The position numbers and the translations under genes are program-made. From the NCBI RefSeq assembly GCF_019127135.1, contig NZ_JAHOEA010000032.1:1-46640 (forward strand): a stretch of DNA of 46,640 nt, written 5' to 3'. The notes under the pieces are model-generated. The model saw only the letters and a program-made list of their open reading frames with translations, searched no databases and was not told the origin of the DNA. Below are positions 16,682-25,679 of the stretch, in pieces (the stretch's first letter is position 1; every line of letters starts with the position of its first letter). The stretch is from Segatella copri (GTDB lineage Bacteria > Bacteroidota > Bacteroidia > Bacteroidales > Bacteroidaceae).

Positions 16682-16803
16682 ACGCCCTGAAAGGGCAGAA
16701 GCTCCTAGCCCAGGGCAGCGCCCTGGGTATAATGGGGATATAACGAAGTCGCCCTGTAAGGGCAAAAGCTTTCAAATACGAAGCTTCTGCCCTTTCAGGG
16801 CGT
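16682..16803. repeat. GC-rich palindromic (REP-like) element, copy B
   Basis: The reverse complement matches copy A at 186-280: GCCCT-rich hairpins flank CCCAGGGC-GCT-GCCCTGGG. It has one extra GCCCTTTCAGGGC unit at its right end. It lies between convergent genes. Confidence 0.75.
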
Positions 16804-16827
16804 ATTGCTTAAAACTCACCTCACGGG

Positions 16828-16860
16828 GTTAACAGGTTAACAGTTAACAGCCGATTTTTG
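16828..16860 (+). repeat. GTTAACAG triple repeat, copy 4
   Basis: Three GTTAACA(G) units, AGCCGA and five T, ending 5 bp before the stop codon of the S41 protease gene on the other strand. Confidence 0.75.
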
Positions 16861-16865
16861 GATAA

Positions 16866-18449
16866 TTACTTTCCCGTAGTCAGCAGCTGCACGGCGCGCT
16901 GAACTATCTCATTGGTCTCGTTCCAAACCTGGAAGTATTGGCTCATATCCCAGATATCTCTTGCTACAAGGGCTTTCAGCTGCAGGGCGAGGTATTTCTT
17001 CGTCTGAGTTAATTCAGCCTCATCCTTCGGCTCTATCTTTTCCTTCTTGCCCTCGGCGATAATGCCTTCTATCAGCGAAGAAGGAACCTCGTAGGTGGCT
17101 AGGAACTTGTTGAAATCCTTATACTGGCTCTTGAGTTCCTTGCGATGCGCATCGATGAACTTCAGACTCTGGTTGATGACGATGCTCTTGGCAGCCAGCT
17201 GACGGTGCATCTTGGTGTACTTGGTTGTATCCAGCGGCACGAAATAATCTGGCATGATTCCACCACCACCATAAACCACACGATGCTTGCGCAAGGTATA
17301 ATACTTCAGACTGTCTGAAAGATGGATGCTGTCCTGATTGGTGAACTCTCCATGCTTGTAACGCTTGTCCAAATCCATCGCATAATCCAATCTGTCACCT
17401 TTCTTGTAAGGCTTCTGGATGCATCTGCCGCTAGGCGTATAGTAATGGGCGATGGTGAGACGAATCTCGCTACCATCATCAAAGGTCAGCGGACGCTGCA
17501 CCAATCCCTTGCCGAAGGTTCTGCGACCAACCACTACACCACGGTCCTGATCCTGGATGGCTCCGGAAACAATCTCGGCGGCAGAAGCGGTAAACTCGTT
17601 GGTGAGCACTACCACCTTGCCTTTGCGCCATCTGCCATTAGCCTGCGCCTTATATTCCTGGCGAGGCGCTGCACGACCACTGGTATAAACGATGAGATCA
17701 CCCTTCTGCAGGAACTCGTTGGCAATCTGAGCCGCAGCCTGCAAATAACCGCCACCATTATCCTCAAGGTCGAAGATAAGGTCTTTCATTCCCTTCTTTT
17801 TCAGCGAATCCATCGCTATTGTAACCTCTTTATGACTGGTAAGGCCGAAACTTCCCAATCGGATGTATCCGATGCCCGGACGAATCATATAAGCCGCATC
17901 CATCGTAGTTACCGGAATCTTATCACGCTTTACCTTGAAGATAAGCTTGTCCTTGATGCCACGGCGCACGATGGTAAGGTTCACCGTGGTTCCCTTAGGA
18001 CCACGAAGGCGCTTCATGATGTCTTCCTTGCTCATCTTGACGCCCGAAATGGCAGTATCGTTTACAGCCACGATGCGGTCACCGGCAATGATTCCCACCT
18101 TCTCAGAAGGTCCGTTCGTAACCGGCTGGATAACGAGCAGCGTATCATCAACCATGTTAAACTGCACGCCAATGCCATCAAAGCTGCCGTTCAGCGGCTC
18201 GTTCATCGCCTTGGTTTCCTTGGCTGTGGCGTAAGAAGAATGAGGGTCTAGCTTCTCGAGCATGCCTCGGATGGCGTCCTCTACGAGCTTATTCTCATCC
18301 ACACTATCCACATAGAGATTGGTTATGGCGATTTCAGCCCTTCCCAACTTCTCTATCGGGCTGTTCTTGCCCATCTTGATGCGCAGCTGGGCACTGGCAG
18401 AAGTTACTGCCAGGAATGCCATGAGCGCAATAAATAGATATTTCTTCAT
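16866..18449 (-). CDS. Secreted S41 family C-terminal processing peptidase
   Basis: This is a 527-residue protein. A signal peptide (1-20, ending ASA before Gln) sends it to the periplasm. A PDZ domain spans about 88-165 (GSFDGIGVQF to VNLTIVRRG). The S41 core carries FDLEDNGGGYLQAAAQ, the nucleophile Ser289 in FTASAAE and the base Lys314 in TFGKGLVQ. The C-terminal helical extension of about 130 residues is seen in Bacteroidota CtpA-like proteases. It is a leftward single gene flanked by GTTAACAG repeats on both sides. The natural substrates are unknown. Confidence 0.92.
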   Translation of the reverse strand: MKKYLFIALMAFLAVTSASAQLRIKMGKNSPIEKLGRAEIAITNLYVDSVDENKLVEDAIRGMLEKLDPHSSYATAKETKAMNEPLNGSFDGIGVQFNMVDDTLLVIQPVTNGPSEKVGIIAGDRIVAVNDTAISGVKMSKEDIMKRLRGPKGTTVNLTIVRRGIKDKLIFKVKRDKIPVTTMDAAYMIRPGIGYIRLGSFGLTSHKEVTIAMDSLKKKGMKDLIFDLEDNGGGYLQAAAQIANEFLQKGDLIVYTSGRAAPRQEYKAQANGRWRKGKVVVLTNEFTASAAEIVSGAIQDQDRGVVVGRRTFGKGLVQRPLTFDDGSEIRLTIAHYYTPSGRCIQKPYKKGDRLDYAMDLDKRYKHGEFTNQDSIHLSDSLKYYTLRKHRVVYGGGGIMPDYFVPLDTTKYTKMHRQLAAKSIVINQSLKFIDAHRKELKSQYKDFNKFLATYEVPSSLIEGIIAEGKKEKIEPKDEAELTQTKKYLALQLKALVARDIWDMSQYFQVWNETNEIVQRAVQLLTTGK

Positions 18450-18491
18450 TTCTTAAAACTTAAAGTTTATGAAAGAGAGAAATCCTTCAAG

Positions 18492-18526
18492 AGTTAACAG
18501 GTTAACAGTTAACAGCGCTTTTTTCA
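18492..18526 (+). repeat. GTTAACAG triple repeat, copy 5
   Basis: Three GTTAACA(G) units, AGCGC and six T, between the S41 protease gene and parE. Confidence 0.75.
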
Positions 18527-18555
18527 ATGGTTACCCCCCGAAAGCACTTGAATTC

Positions 18556-18583
18556 TTCACTCTTCGTTCTTCACTCTTCACTT
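18556..18583. repeat. 28-bp heptanucleotide array after parE
   Basis: Four units (TTCACTC, TTCGTTC, TTCACTC, TTCACTT) end 3 bp before the parE stop codon. This is the same unit family as the insert in the wbqC-like gene. Confidence 0.8.
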
Positions 18584-18586
18584 CAT

Positions 18587-20596
18587 TTAATCCAGCGGTG
18601 CTGAGTCTTCCTCCGGAATATCCTCTTCTATTACCAGGTTTTCGATGATGAAGTTCTGTCGCTCCATCGTATTCTTACCCATATAATATTCCAGCAGCTT
18701 CTGAACCTGGTCGGTTTTATGCAGCGTAACCTGCTCCAATCGCATGTCAGGACCGATGAAATGGGCGAATTCATCAGGCGAAATCTCTCCTAAACCTTTG
18801 AATCGGGTGATTTCAGGATCAGGGCCCAAATCGCGAATCGCCTGCTGGCGCTCCTCATCGCTGTAACAGTAATGCGTGATGAAATCGCTCTTTTTCTCCT
18901 TACTTCCCAGTTTTGCATCGGCGTCAGCCACCGCCTGCTTGTTCTTGATCTTGGTTCGCTTGTTGCGCACACGGAACAATGGGGTTTGAAGCACGTAGAC
19001 GTGACCCTTCTTGATGAGATCAGGGAAGAACTGTAGGAAGAAGGTAATGATGAGCAGTCGGATGTGCATTCCGTCGACATCCGCATCGGTTGCCACAATC
19101 ACCTTGTTGTAACGCAAAGAATCCAAGCCATCCTCTATATCGAGAGCCGCCTGAAGCAGGTTGAACTCCTCGTTCTCATAAACCACCTTCTTGGTCAGAC
19201 CGAAGCTGTTGAGCGGTTTACCACGCAGAGAGAACACCGCCTGGGTGTTCACATCGCGGCTCTTGGTGATGCTTCCGCTGGCAGAATCGCCCTCGGTGAT
19301 GAAGATGGAACTCTCCTCCTTGCGCTCGTTCTTGGCGTCGCTGAAATGGATGCGGCAGTCGCGGAGCTTGCGGTTGTGGAGATTAGCCTTCTTGGCACGC
19401 TCACGGGCGAGTTTGGTAACGCCCGCCATCGCCTTGCGCTCGCGCTCGCTCTCCTTGATCTTGTTCTCCAGAATCTCAGCCACATCCTTGTGGATATGGA
19501 GATAGTTGTCTACTTCCTTCTTCAGGAAATCGCCTACATACTTATTGATGGTTTCGCCACCATTCGGAGTCATCGTGGTGCTGCCGAGCTTAATCTTGGT
19601 CTGACTCTCGAAGACCGGTTCTTCTACGTTGATGGCAATGGCAGCCACCAATCCGTTTCGGATGTCTACATACTCATACTTGCCGTAGAACTCCTTGATA
19701 GTCTTGGCAATATGCTCCTTGAAGGCACTCTGATGCGTACCTCCCTGGGTGGTGTGCTGACCATTGACAAAGGAATAATACTCCTCGCCATACTGGTTGG
19801 TATGGGTAAAAGCAATCTCGATGTCCTCGCCTTTCATGTGGACGATATCGTAGAGGCCTTCATTGGTCATATTATCGCTCAGCAAATCCTGCAGACCATG
19901 GCGGCTCAAGATGCGGCGGCCATTGTGCATGATGGTGAGTCCGGTGTTCAGATAAGTATAGTTGCGGAGCATCGTTTCCACGAAATCATCGTGGAAAGAA
20001 TAGTTCTTGAAGAGTGTATTATCCGGCTCGAAGAAGATGAAGGTACCATTCTCGTCCTCGGTATCTTCCGTCGTGTCGCTCTTCAAGATACCTTTCTCGA
20101 ACTTCAGATGGCGCACCTTGCCGTCGCGGTACGACTTTACCTCGAAGTGGGAACTGAGGGCATTGACCGCCTTCACACCCACACCATTCAGACCAACGCT
20201 CTTCTTGAACGCCTTGCTGTCGTACTTACCGCCGGTATTCAGCACGCTTACAGCCTCAACGAGTTTTCCCTGAGGAATACCACGGCCATAGTCGCGCACG
20301 CTGACACGCAGATTATCCTCGATATCGATTTCCAGACGGGCACCTGCACCCATCTTGAATTCATCGATAGAGTTGTCTACCACCTCCTTCAAGAGCACAT
20401 AAATACCATCTTCCGGCAGATTTCCATCTCCCAGACGGCCGATGTACATACCCGGACGGGTACGCACATGCTCCATATCGCTCAAGTGGCGGATGTTATC
20501 ATCGGTATACTCTACCGGCTGCTGCTCCTGAGGGGCATTGGCAAACTCATCTGCAGCATTCAATTCGCTGTTACTTAAGTTTTTTTCTTCAGACAT
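18587..20596 (-). CDS. parE: DNA topoisomerase IV subunit B
   Basis: This is a 669-residue type IIA topoisomerase ATPase subunit, which decatenates chromosomes with ParC. The GHKL ATPase motifs are EVVDNSIDE (71-79), DYGRGIP (102-108) and [13 protein letters not shown] (135-147). The TOPRIM domain has TEGDSASG (434-441), SLRGKPLN and DADVDG (504-509). It lacks the long C-terminal insert of many GyrB proteins, which together with its sequence favours ParE. It has an unusually good Shine-Dalgarno site. parC is not adjacent. Confidence 0.92.
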   Translation of the reverse strand: MSEEKNLSNSELNAADEFANAPQEQQPVEYTDDNIRHLSDMEHVRTRPGMYIGRLGDGNLPEDGIYVLLKEVVDNSIDEFKMGAGARLEIDIEDNLRVSVRDYGRGIPQGKLVEAVSVLNTGGKYDSKAFKKSVGLNGVGVKAVNALSSHFEVKSYRDGKVRHLKFEKGILKSDTTEDTEDENGTFIFFEPDNTLFKNYSFHDDFVETMLRNYTYLNTGLTIMHNGRRILSRHGLQDLLSDNMTNEGLYDIVHMKGEDIEIAFTHTNQYGEEYYSFVNGQHTTQGGTHQSAFKEHIAKTIKEFYGKYEYVDIRNGLVAAIAINVEEPVFESQTKIKLGSTTMTPNGGETINKYVGDFLKKEVDNYLHIHKDVAEILENKIKESERERKAMAGVTKLARERAKKANLHNRKLRDCRIHFSDAKNERKEESSIFITEGDSASGSITKSRDVNTQAVFSLRGKPLNSFGLTKKVVYENEEFNLLQAALDIEDGLDSLRYNKVIVATDADVDGMHIRLLIITFFLQFFPDLIKKGHVYVLQTPLFRVRNKRTKIKNKQAVADADAKLGSKEKKSDFITHYCYSDEERQQAIRDLGPDPEITRFKGLGEISPDEFAHFIGPDMRLEQVTLHKTDQVQKLLEYYMGKNTMERQNFIIENLVIEEDIPEEDSAPLD

Positions 20597-20600
20597 GTTT

Positions 20601-20608
20601 TCCTCCTT
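20601..20608 (-). promoter_or_regulatory. Strong Shine-Dalgarno site of parE
   Basis: AAGGAGGA lies 4 nt before the ATG at 20596. Such sites are rare in Bacteroidota, and here it fixes the start codon. Confidence 0.7.
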
Positions 20609-20695
20609 AGTATTTCTTATTTATTTTCTTATAATATAGCAAATGATGTTGCAACATTCTGTTTGTCAGATCATTGCCAACACAACAATTGCTAT

Positions 20696-21847
20696 TTACT
20701 TGATACTCTTAATATAGCAGTTGCGGCGCTTGTGAAGGATTGGATCCAAGACGCCCCATTGTCCCTGCACGGCAGCATTTTCTTCCATTTCTACCTGCGT
20801 TTCTCCCCACTCGATTCCATACTTCTGATAGATAGGAATCAGGTCGGCAAAGAGCAGCGCATTGGCACCCTTTGCACGGTATTCCGGCTGGATTCCGATG
20901 AGCAGAAGGTCGACAATCTTGGTTTTATGGAACTTGATGGCGCGCAGCAGATGCCACCAGCCAAAAGGAAGCAGCCTGCCCCTATGACACTTCTGCAGGG
21001 CTCTGGAAAGGGAAGGCATCGTAATACCGATACCTATCATCTTATGATCCTCGGTAGTCCAGTCTTCTATGGCTGTTACAAAGTTCAGGTCGAGCAAAGC
21101 CAGATACATCTTGATGTACTGGTCTATCTGTTTCTGTGAAAGTTCGGAATAACCATAGAGATGCTTGTATGTATCATTGATGAGGTCGAAAATCTTCTGC
21201 CCGTATCCACCCTGATAAATATCCTTACGGGTAAGTTTGCGGACATGGAGATTGTATCTTTTCTCTATCATCGCCGCTATCTTGGAATATTTCTCCGGGA
21301 TGGTATCTGGCACCATCAGTTTATACTCTACATACTTATTATCTACGGTAAAACCCTCCAGAGCCTCGATGTGCTCCGGATAATATGAATAATTATAAAT
21401 GGTAGGCATGGTGCCTAGCTGGTCAAAGCCCCAGGTAAGCATGCCTTCCGGATCCATATCGGTAAAACCCAGCGGGCCAACAATGTCTTCCATACCCTTC
21501 TCCTTACCGTATTTCTCTACAGCATCGAGAAGAGCCTTGGAAACCTCGCGGTCGTCAATGAAATCAATCCAGCCGAAACGGACCGATTTCCTGCCCCATT
21601 TGTTGTTTGCCTTATGATTGATAATGGCAGCGACGCGACCTGCAAGCTTGCCGTCCTTATAGGCAAGAAAATACTCAGCCTCGCAGAACTCGAACGCTGC
21701 GTTCTTGTCCTTGCTCAGAGTATTCATGTCGTCGCTGAAAAGATTAGGCACATCATATTCGTTGCCTTCGTAGAGGTCGTAATGGAAGTCGATGAACGTC
21801 TTCAAGTCCTTCTTTGTTTCGACCTTTTTAATTTCTATTAATGACAT
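20696..21847 (-). CDS. GNAT-fold protein of the Bacteroidota N-acetyltransferase-like group
   Basis: This is a 383-residue protein. The first half has an acetyltransferase-like pattern (EYFLAYKDGKLAGRVAAIIN, then VSKALLDAVEKYGKEKGMEDIVGPLGF), and the second half has a second, weaker one (LLLIGIQPEYRAKGANALLF). A two-domain GNAT fold is therefore likely, but the substrate is unknown. The start at 21847 is firm because the predicted promoter lies between it and the upstream in-frame start at 21910. It is leftward, about 100 bp before parE. Confidence 0.7.
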   Translation of the reverse strand: MSLIEIKKVETKKDLKTFIDFHYDLYEGNEYDVPNLFSDDMNTLSKDKNAAFEFCEAEYFLAYKDGKLAGRVAAIINHKANNKWGRKSVRFGWIDFIDDREVSKALLDAVEKYGKEKGMEDIVGPLGFTDMDPEGMLTWGFDQLGTMPTIYNYSYYPEHIEALEGFTVDNKYVEYKLMVPDTIPEKYSKIAAMIEKRYNLHVRKLTRKDIYQGGYGQKIFDLINDTYKHLYGYSELSQKQIDQYIKMYLALLDLNFVTAIEDWTTEDHKMIGIGITMPSLSRALQKCHRGRLLPFGWWHLLRAIKFHKTKIVDLLLIGIQPEYRAKGANALLFADLIPIYQKYGIEWGETQVEMEENAAVQGQWGVLDPILHKRRNCYIKSIK

Positions 21848-21879
21848 GATTTTCAAACTAGTTTGCAATATTATAAATG

Positions 21880-21926
21880 CAAAAGTAGCAATATTTTGGC
21901 AAATTACCAAATATTGCTACTTTTTT
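21880..21926 (-). promoter_or_regulatory. Promoter of the GNAT-like gene embedded in a long hairpin
   Basis: TTG (21908-21910), 20 nt and TACTTTTG (21880-21887) form a good promoter on the minus strand. The same DNA is an inverted repeat: 21881-21899 pairs with 21907-21926 (about 19 bp, one bulge) around a 7-nt loop. For transcripts from the esterase gene upstream the hairpin plus TTTT could act as a terminator. Confidence 0.7.
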
Positions 21927-22049
21927 TGCAGTTTTTTAGGGGTTAAAAATTAATTACAGCCCCCAAACTAGCCTATATCACCCATTTAGTGGTGGTTTTG
22001 GCGGAATATCTTTACCTGATGAGATTGCTCGTTCCGGAAAAGGAATCTC

Positions 22050-23387
22050 TTACTTGATGAGATGCTCCTTGATCCAGACCATCTGCTGGTAATTGGTCTC
22101 GCTGGTAGTCCAGTGCTCATTGATTGGCGTGAGCAAGGCTTCCTTCTCACACTTCAGCGTATTCCATACCGCATAACTGGTTGTCGGCGGACAGGTTATG
22201 TCGTTGTAGCCCCAGGTAAGATAGGTTGGAACCGTTACCTTGCGGGCAAAGTTTACCACGTCATAATAAGCCATCGTGTTGAGACAGTCCTTATTCTTCA
22301 ATATCTCATGATATTTGGTGAAATGAGGATAACCGCCCGTTCTTCCCTTCTCGACGTAGGCAGCCATGTCGCTGAGCGCCGGATGATTGGCAACACACTG
22401 GGTTACGCGCTTGTCTAAACCGGCTGCAATAATAGCCAAGGCTCCTCCCTGACTTCCGCCCTGCACAGCCACATTCTTTCCGTCCCACTCTGGGAGAGAG
22501 GTTAGGAAATCGATGCAGCGCACCAGTCCCTGATAAACATGGCGCATGTAGTAGCGGTTCTTATCTTCCAGTCCGTTAGACAGATATCCGCCGTTTGCAT
22601 CGTTGAATCCCCTGCTTATTTCATTGAAGGTTTCGGTAGGGATGCGCGGGTCGAGACCATGAATTTCTATCTCGAAGCGGATGAATCCGTTCTCAGCGTA
22701 ATATTTATTGCGCATAGGCTCCTTGATGGTCTTGATGCCGGCTCCTGGAGGTGTGAGAACCACAGGATGGCTACCCTGCTTGGCATTCTTGGGATAGAAG
22801 AGGTAGCCGTACATCGCATGACCTTTCTTATCTATCTGAAGTTTAACGAGATAACAGTCAATCTTATCTGTACAATATTCCTTGGCGAGTTCCTTGGTAT
22901 AGCTCATCGGCACGTTCTTCAGTTCGTCCTTTGCCTGCTGCCAGAATGCATCGAAATCCTTAGGCTCCTGGGTATAAGGCTGAATCTTATCTACCGAGAA
23001 TCCTACTTTGATATGATGCTGATAGGTCTTGCCATCAAGTTTATAGAATAATCTCAAATCGCGGAAGCCCGGTGTCTTTCGGGTTCCCATGTTCACGATG
23101 GCGCGCCCATTCTTCAGCTTGAAGCTTCCTTTCTTGTCAGCCTTCAGCATGTCATCGCCTATTTCATAGTTCACCTCGCCGTCACGGGGAATTCCATACT
23201 TATAGAAACTTACTTCCACCTTAGCTTGTTCGCCCGTCTTGTAGAGCCAGTCGGCATGGTCAGGCACGGTTAGCCAAAGATAATCACTGCGATAGGGATA
23301 GTTCTCCGCCATCACACTTAACACACTCGTCATGTTCATCGCCAGGATAAACAGAAGCGATAAATAGATTGTCCTTAATCTGTTCAT
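22050..23387 (-). CDS. Secreted acetylxylan esterase (AXE1, CE7 family)
   Basis: This is a 445-residue protein. A signal peptide of about 27 residues precedes an N-terminal beta-rich domain (about 30-135) and an alpha/beta hydrolase domain. The catalytic triad is Ser312 in GGSQGG, Asp396 in GYNDITCPP and His425 in NEHW. The family removes acetyl groups from xylan or sugars. The start at 23387 follows from the promoter at 23439-23468; codons upstream of it belong to a decayed leucine-rich repeat gene. It is leftward with no neighbours in the same pathway except, loosely, the divergent carboxylesterase. Confidence 0.9.
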   Translation of the reverse strand: MNRLRTIYLSLLFILAMNMTSVLSVMAENYPYRSDYLWLTVPDHADWLYKTGEQAKVEVSFYKYGIPRDGEVNYEIGDDMLKADKKGSFKLKNGRAIVNMGTRKTPGFRDLRLFYKLDGKTYQHHIKVGFSVDKIQPYTQEPKDFDAFWQQAKDELKNVPMSYTKELAKEYCTDKIDCYLVKLQIDKKGHAMYGYLFYPKNAKQGSHPVVLTPPGAGIKTIKEPMRNKYYAENGFIRFEIEIHGLDPRIPTETFNEISRGFNDANGGYLSNGLEDKNRYYMRHVYQGLVRCIDFLTSLPEWDGKNVAVQGGSQGGALAIIAAGLDKRVTQCVANHPALSDMAAYVEKGRTGGYPHFTKYHEILKNKDCLNTMAYYDVVNFARKVTVPTYLTWGYNDITCPPTTSYAVWNTLKCEKEALLTPINEHWTTSETNYQQMVWIKEHLIK

Positions 23388-23438
23388 AATTTTATAGTTT
23401 GTTTTTAAATTATAATATTCAACTATCATATATGAGCG

Positions 23439-23468
23439 CAAAAGTACAACATTCCATTGAGATAACAA
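23439..23468 (-). promoter_or_regulatory. Promoter of the acetylxylan esterase gene
   Basis: On the minus strand TTG (23466-23468), 19 nt, then TACTTTTG (23439-23446). Transcription should start near 23432. Confidence 0.8.
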
Positions 23469-23477
23469 AATGATTTC

Positions 23478-23534
23478 AAGGATATTTTTGTTCAAGATAC
23501 CCTCAATAGGCATCTTGAACAAACAAATATCCTT
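23478..23534. terminator. Long inverted repeat upstream of the esterase promoter
   Basis: The arms 23478-23498 and 23512-23534 pair over 21 bp with a 2-nt bulge and a 13-nt loop. It lies between the leucine-rich repeat relic and the esterase promoter and may end or insulate transcription. The T-tract is weak, so a terminator role is tentative. Confidence 0.45.
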
Positions 23535-23681
23535 CCCGATAGTTTTAAGCACTGGCGGAAAACTAACATTCTCCAAGGAATCACAATAAGAAAAAGCTCG
23601 ATCATCTATTCTCTCCAACACTGGCGAGAAGTGCGAAGTGTCGGATGAAGCGAGAGATGCTTCATCAAATGAGTAGTGAAA
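23529..23681 (-). pseudogene. Relic of a BspA-type leucine-rich repeat gene
   Basis: An open stretch on the minus strand reads VLERIDDRAFSYCDSLENVS then FPPVLKTIGK, a clear match to the LRR_5/BspA repeat pattern (IxxxAFxxCxxLxxVxxP). Only about one and a half repeats remain. A TAA stop at 23682-23684 precedes it, and the reading becomes unrelated after 23529. BspA-like surface proteins are large, so this is a remnant. Confidence 0.6.
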
Positions 23682-23786
23682 TTATGAGGGTGGAGTCGAT
23701 TACAGAAGACAATATGGAGTCAAATTACTCCATGACCCGAAAATATTCCTCCAAAAGGAGTGAGTTTCTCAGATTTAATTTGTATC

Positions 23787-23922
23787 TTTGCCATGTCATA
23801 TCAGAGTTTTGCTTGTTTTCTTTTCGCAACACTAAGATAAGTAAAAATTCTGACATGGCAAAATCCAGAGTAACTTTTTGTTGCTCAGGCGCTTAAAATA
23901 TTTAATTGATAATAGTGTTGCG
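23787..23922. other. Two interleaved inverted repeats before the carboxylesterase gene
   Basis: TTTGCCATGTCA (23787-23798) pairs with TGACATGGCAAA (23851-23862), 12 bp exact. CGCAACACTA (23825-23834) pairs with TAGTGTTGCG (23913-23922), 10 bp exact. A TATCTTTG box (23783-23790) overlaps the first arm and could be a -7 element. Apart from this, the LRR relic and the esterase promoter, 23388-23943 shows nothing. Confidence 0.5.
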
Positions 23923-23943
23923 GAATTAATGGAATAACCTGAA

Positions 23944-25485
23944 ATGAAATTGAAAAGACATCTACTGACAGCTGCCCTGACACTCTTTTGCCTATCGGCA
24001 GCTAACGCCCAACTGCTAAGAACAACAGTGGAGCAAGGAGAAATTGAAGGTGTGGAACATGAAGGATTCGCCCTATACAAGGGAATCCCATACGCTGAAG
24101 CACCAGTGGGCAACCTCAGATGGAAAGCCCCAGTGAGCAAGAAGCCTTGGAAGGGAGTATTCAAAGCAGATAAATGGGGAGACCGTCCACCACAGCCCAT
24201 CGACCCTAACCAAAATGGTGGAGAGCTGGGCATGAGCGAGGACTGCCTATACCTCAGTGTGGAAACGCCAGCCAAGAGTAAGAATGACAAACTCCCTGTA
24301 TTTGTGATGATTCATGGAGGAGCCTTTCTTACTGGCTCCTACAGTGGAACTCAGGAAAGCTTTGTCAAGGAAGGCATCATCTATTGCAGCATAGAATACC
24401 GCTTGGGAGCCTTGGGATTCATGGCGCATCCAAAGCTGAGTAAGGAATCAGGCAAGAACATATCTGGTAACTATGGCATCCTTGACCAGGTGATGGCCTT
24501 AAAATGGATTCACGACAATATCGCTGCCTTCGGTGGAGACCCAGACAAGATTACCATTGCTGGAGAATCTGCCGGTGGTATCTCGGTAAGTATACTATGC
24601 GCCTCTCCCCTTGCCAACGGACTCTTCCGAGGAGCCATCAGCGAAAGTGGTAGCTCCTTCTGGCCTGTGGGTGAAAGCAGAAATGGTAACACAGCCATGC
24701 TCACCACCAAAGCGGCAGAAGCAGGTGGACTTCTCCTTCAAAAGAAACTCAAGGCTAAGAACTTGAAGCAGCTAAGAAAAGTTCCGGCTATGGACATCGT
24801 GAAGAATACCGCCTTTGAGTCCTTTTGGCCGAACGTTGACGGCTACTCCATCACCGATGACCAGTATAAGCTCTATGAAAAGGGAAGCTACAATGATGTA
24901 AATGTCATCATAGGAACCAACAGCGACGAAGGAAGTATGTTTAGCCGCCCTGTCAGTGTAAGTGACTATGAGAAAAGAATCCATGAGACATATGGAAGTT
25001 GGGCAGATCAGGTTCTCAGTCTCTATCCTGCCAAGACAGAGGAAGAAACCTACTTCGCTCAATCCGACATTTTCCGTGATGGCTCCTTTGCATGGGGAAC
25101 GTATGCCTGGGCTAACCTGCAGAGCAAGACCGGCAAGGGCAAGGTGTATATGTATTACTTTGACCAAGACTCAGAGAACACCATCGTGAAAAGCCGCAAG
25201 GGAGGAGCCAGCCATGTGGCAGAGATGCCATTCATCTATGGCTATAAGTTTGGCTCAGGAAAGATGACCGAGACGGAGCAGCACATGGAGCAAATCATGT
25301 CACGCTACTGGATCAACTTTACCAAGACTGGCAATCCAAATGGGAATAGCCTTCCTTTCTGGACTACCTACCAGGAAGGTAAACCAACGGTGATGATTAT
25401 GAAGGAAGGACTGCATTTGGGTCCTGTTCAAAATCAAAAGCAAATGGACTTCTTCGAGAAGTTCTTCAAGGAAAAAAGAAAATAA
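23944..25485 (+). CDS. Secreted type-B carboxylesterase
   Basis: This 513-residue protein has a signal peptide of 22 residues ending in ANA. The fold motifs are [11 protein letters not shown] (99-109), [13 protein letters not shown] (120-132, oxyanion hole) and GESAGG with nucleophile Ser209. The triad is completed by Glu329 (GTNSDEGS) and His424 ([10 protein letters not shown]). The family hydrolyses a wide range of esters; feruloyl or other plant-derived esters are plausible for a gut species but are not shown. It is a single gene closed by a strong terminator, set between two gene relics. Confidence 0.93.
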   Translation: MKLKRHLLTAALTLFCLSAANAQLLRTTVEQGEIEGVEHEGFALYKGIPYAEAPVGNLRWKAPVSKKPWKGVFKADKWGDRPPQPIDPNQNGGELGMSEDCLYLSVETPAKSKNDKLPVFVMIHGGAFLTGSYSGTQESFVKEGIIYCSIEYRLGALGFMAHPKLSKESGKNISGNYGILDQVMALKWIHDNIAAFGGDPDKITIAGESAGGISVSILCASPLANGLFRGAISESGSSFWPVGESRNGNTAMLTTKAAEAGGLLLQKKLKAKNLKQLRKVPAMDIVKNTAFESFWPNVDGYSITDDQYKLYEKGSYNDVNVIIGTNSDEGSMFSRPVSVSDYEKRIHETYGSWADQVLSLYPAKTEEETYFAQSDIFRDGSFAWGTYAWANLQSKTGKGKVYMYYFDQDSENTIVKSRKGGASHVAEMPFIYGYKFGSGKMTETEQHMEQIMSRYWINFTKTGNPNGNSLPFWTTYQEGKPTVMIMKEGLHLGPVQNQKQMDFFEKFFKEKRK

Positions 25486-25491
25486 TACGTC

Positions 25492-25528
25492 AAGTTCCAA
25501 GTGGCATTTCTCCCACTTGGAACTTTTT
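25492..25528 (+). terminator. Terminator of the carboxylesterase gene
   Basis: A perfect 13-bp stem (25492-25504 with 25513-25525) and 8-nt loop are followed by TTT. Confidence 0.85.
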
Positions 25529-25550
25529 CATTAAAGAGATAAAACGCCAC

Positions 25551-25670
25551 ATTGTTCACCATAAAATGGCGCATAGATACGAATGCTCGCATGATGCGGA
25601 TGTTTGCTTCAACAGCAGTCGGAGACTTCAAAACTCCACTAAGCATAGCAACTCCTTGCTCTGTGAAAAC
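25551..25670 (-). pseudogene. Truncated ORF6N-domain (phage antirepressor-like) gene relic
   Basis: The minus strand encodes [16 protein letters not shown], then [20 protein letters not shown]. This is the end of an ORF6N/KilA-N-type domain, where EQGVAMLS and NIxIMRAFVxMR are typical. The stop codon at 25671-25673 and the neighbouring methyltransferase gene cut off the front part. The sequence after 25551 runs into the esterase terminator. It is a fragment left by a mobile element. Confidence 0.7.
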
Positions 25671-25679
25671 TTACGTTTT

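Noticed and set aside
16547..16775. Short minus-strand open frames over the REP-like element (PGRCPGLG type)
   Set aside because: Such peptides are known by-products of this GC-rich repeat, not genes.
22050..23621. Longer form of the acetylxylan esterase starting at 23621
   Set aside because: The extra part is a leucine-rich repeat relic, lies upstream of the predicted promoter and precedes the signal peptide.
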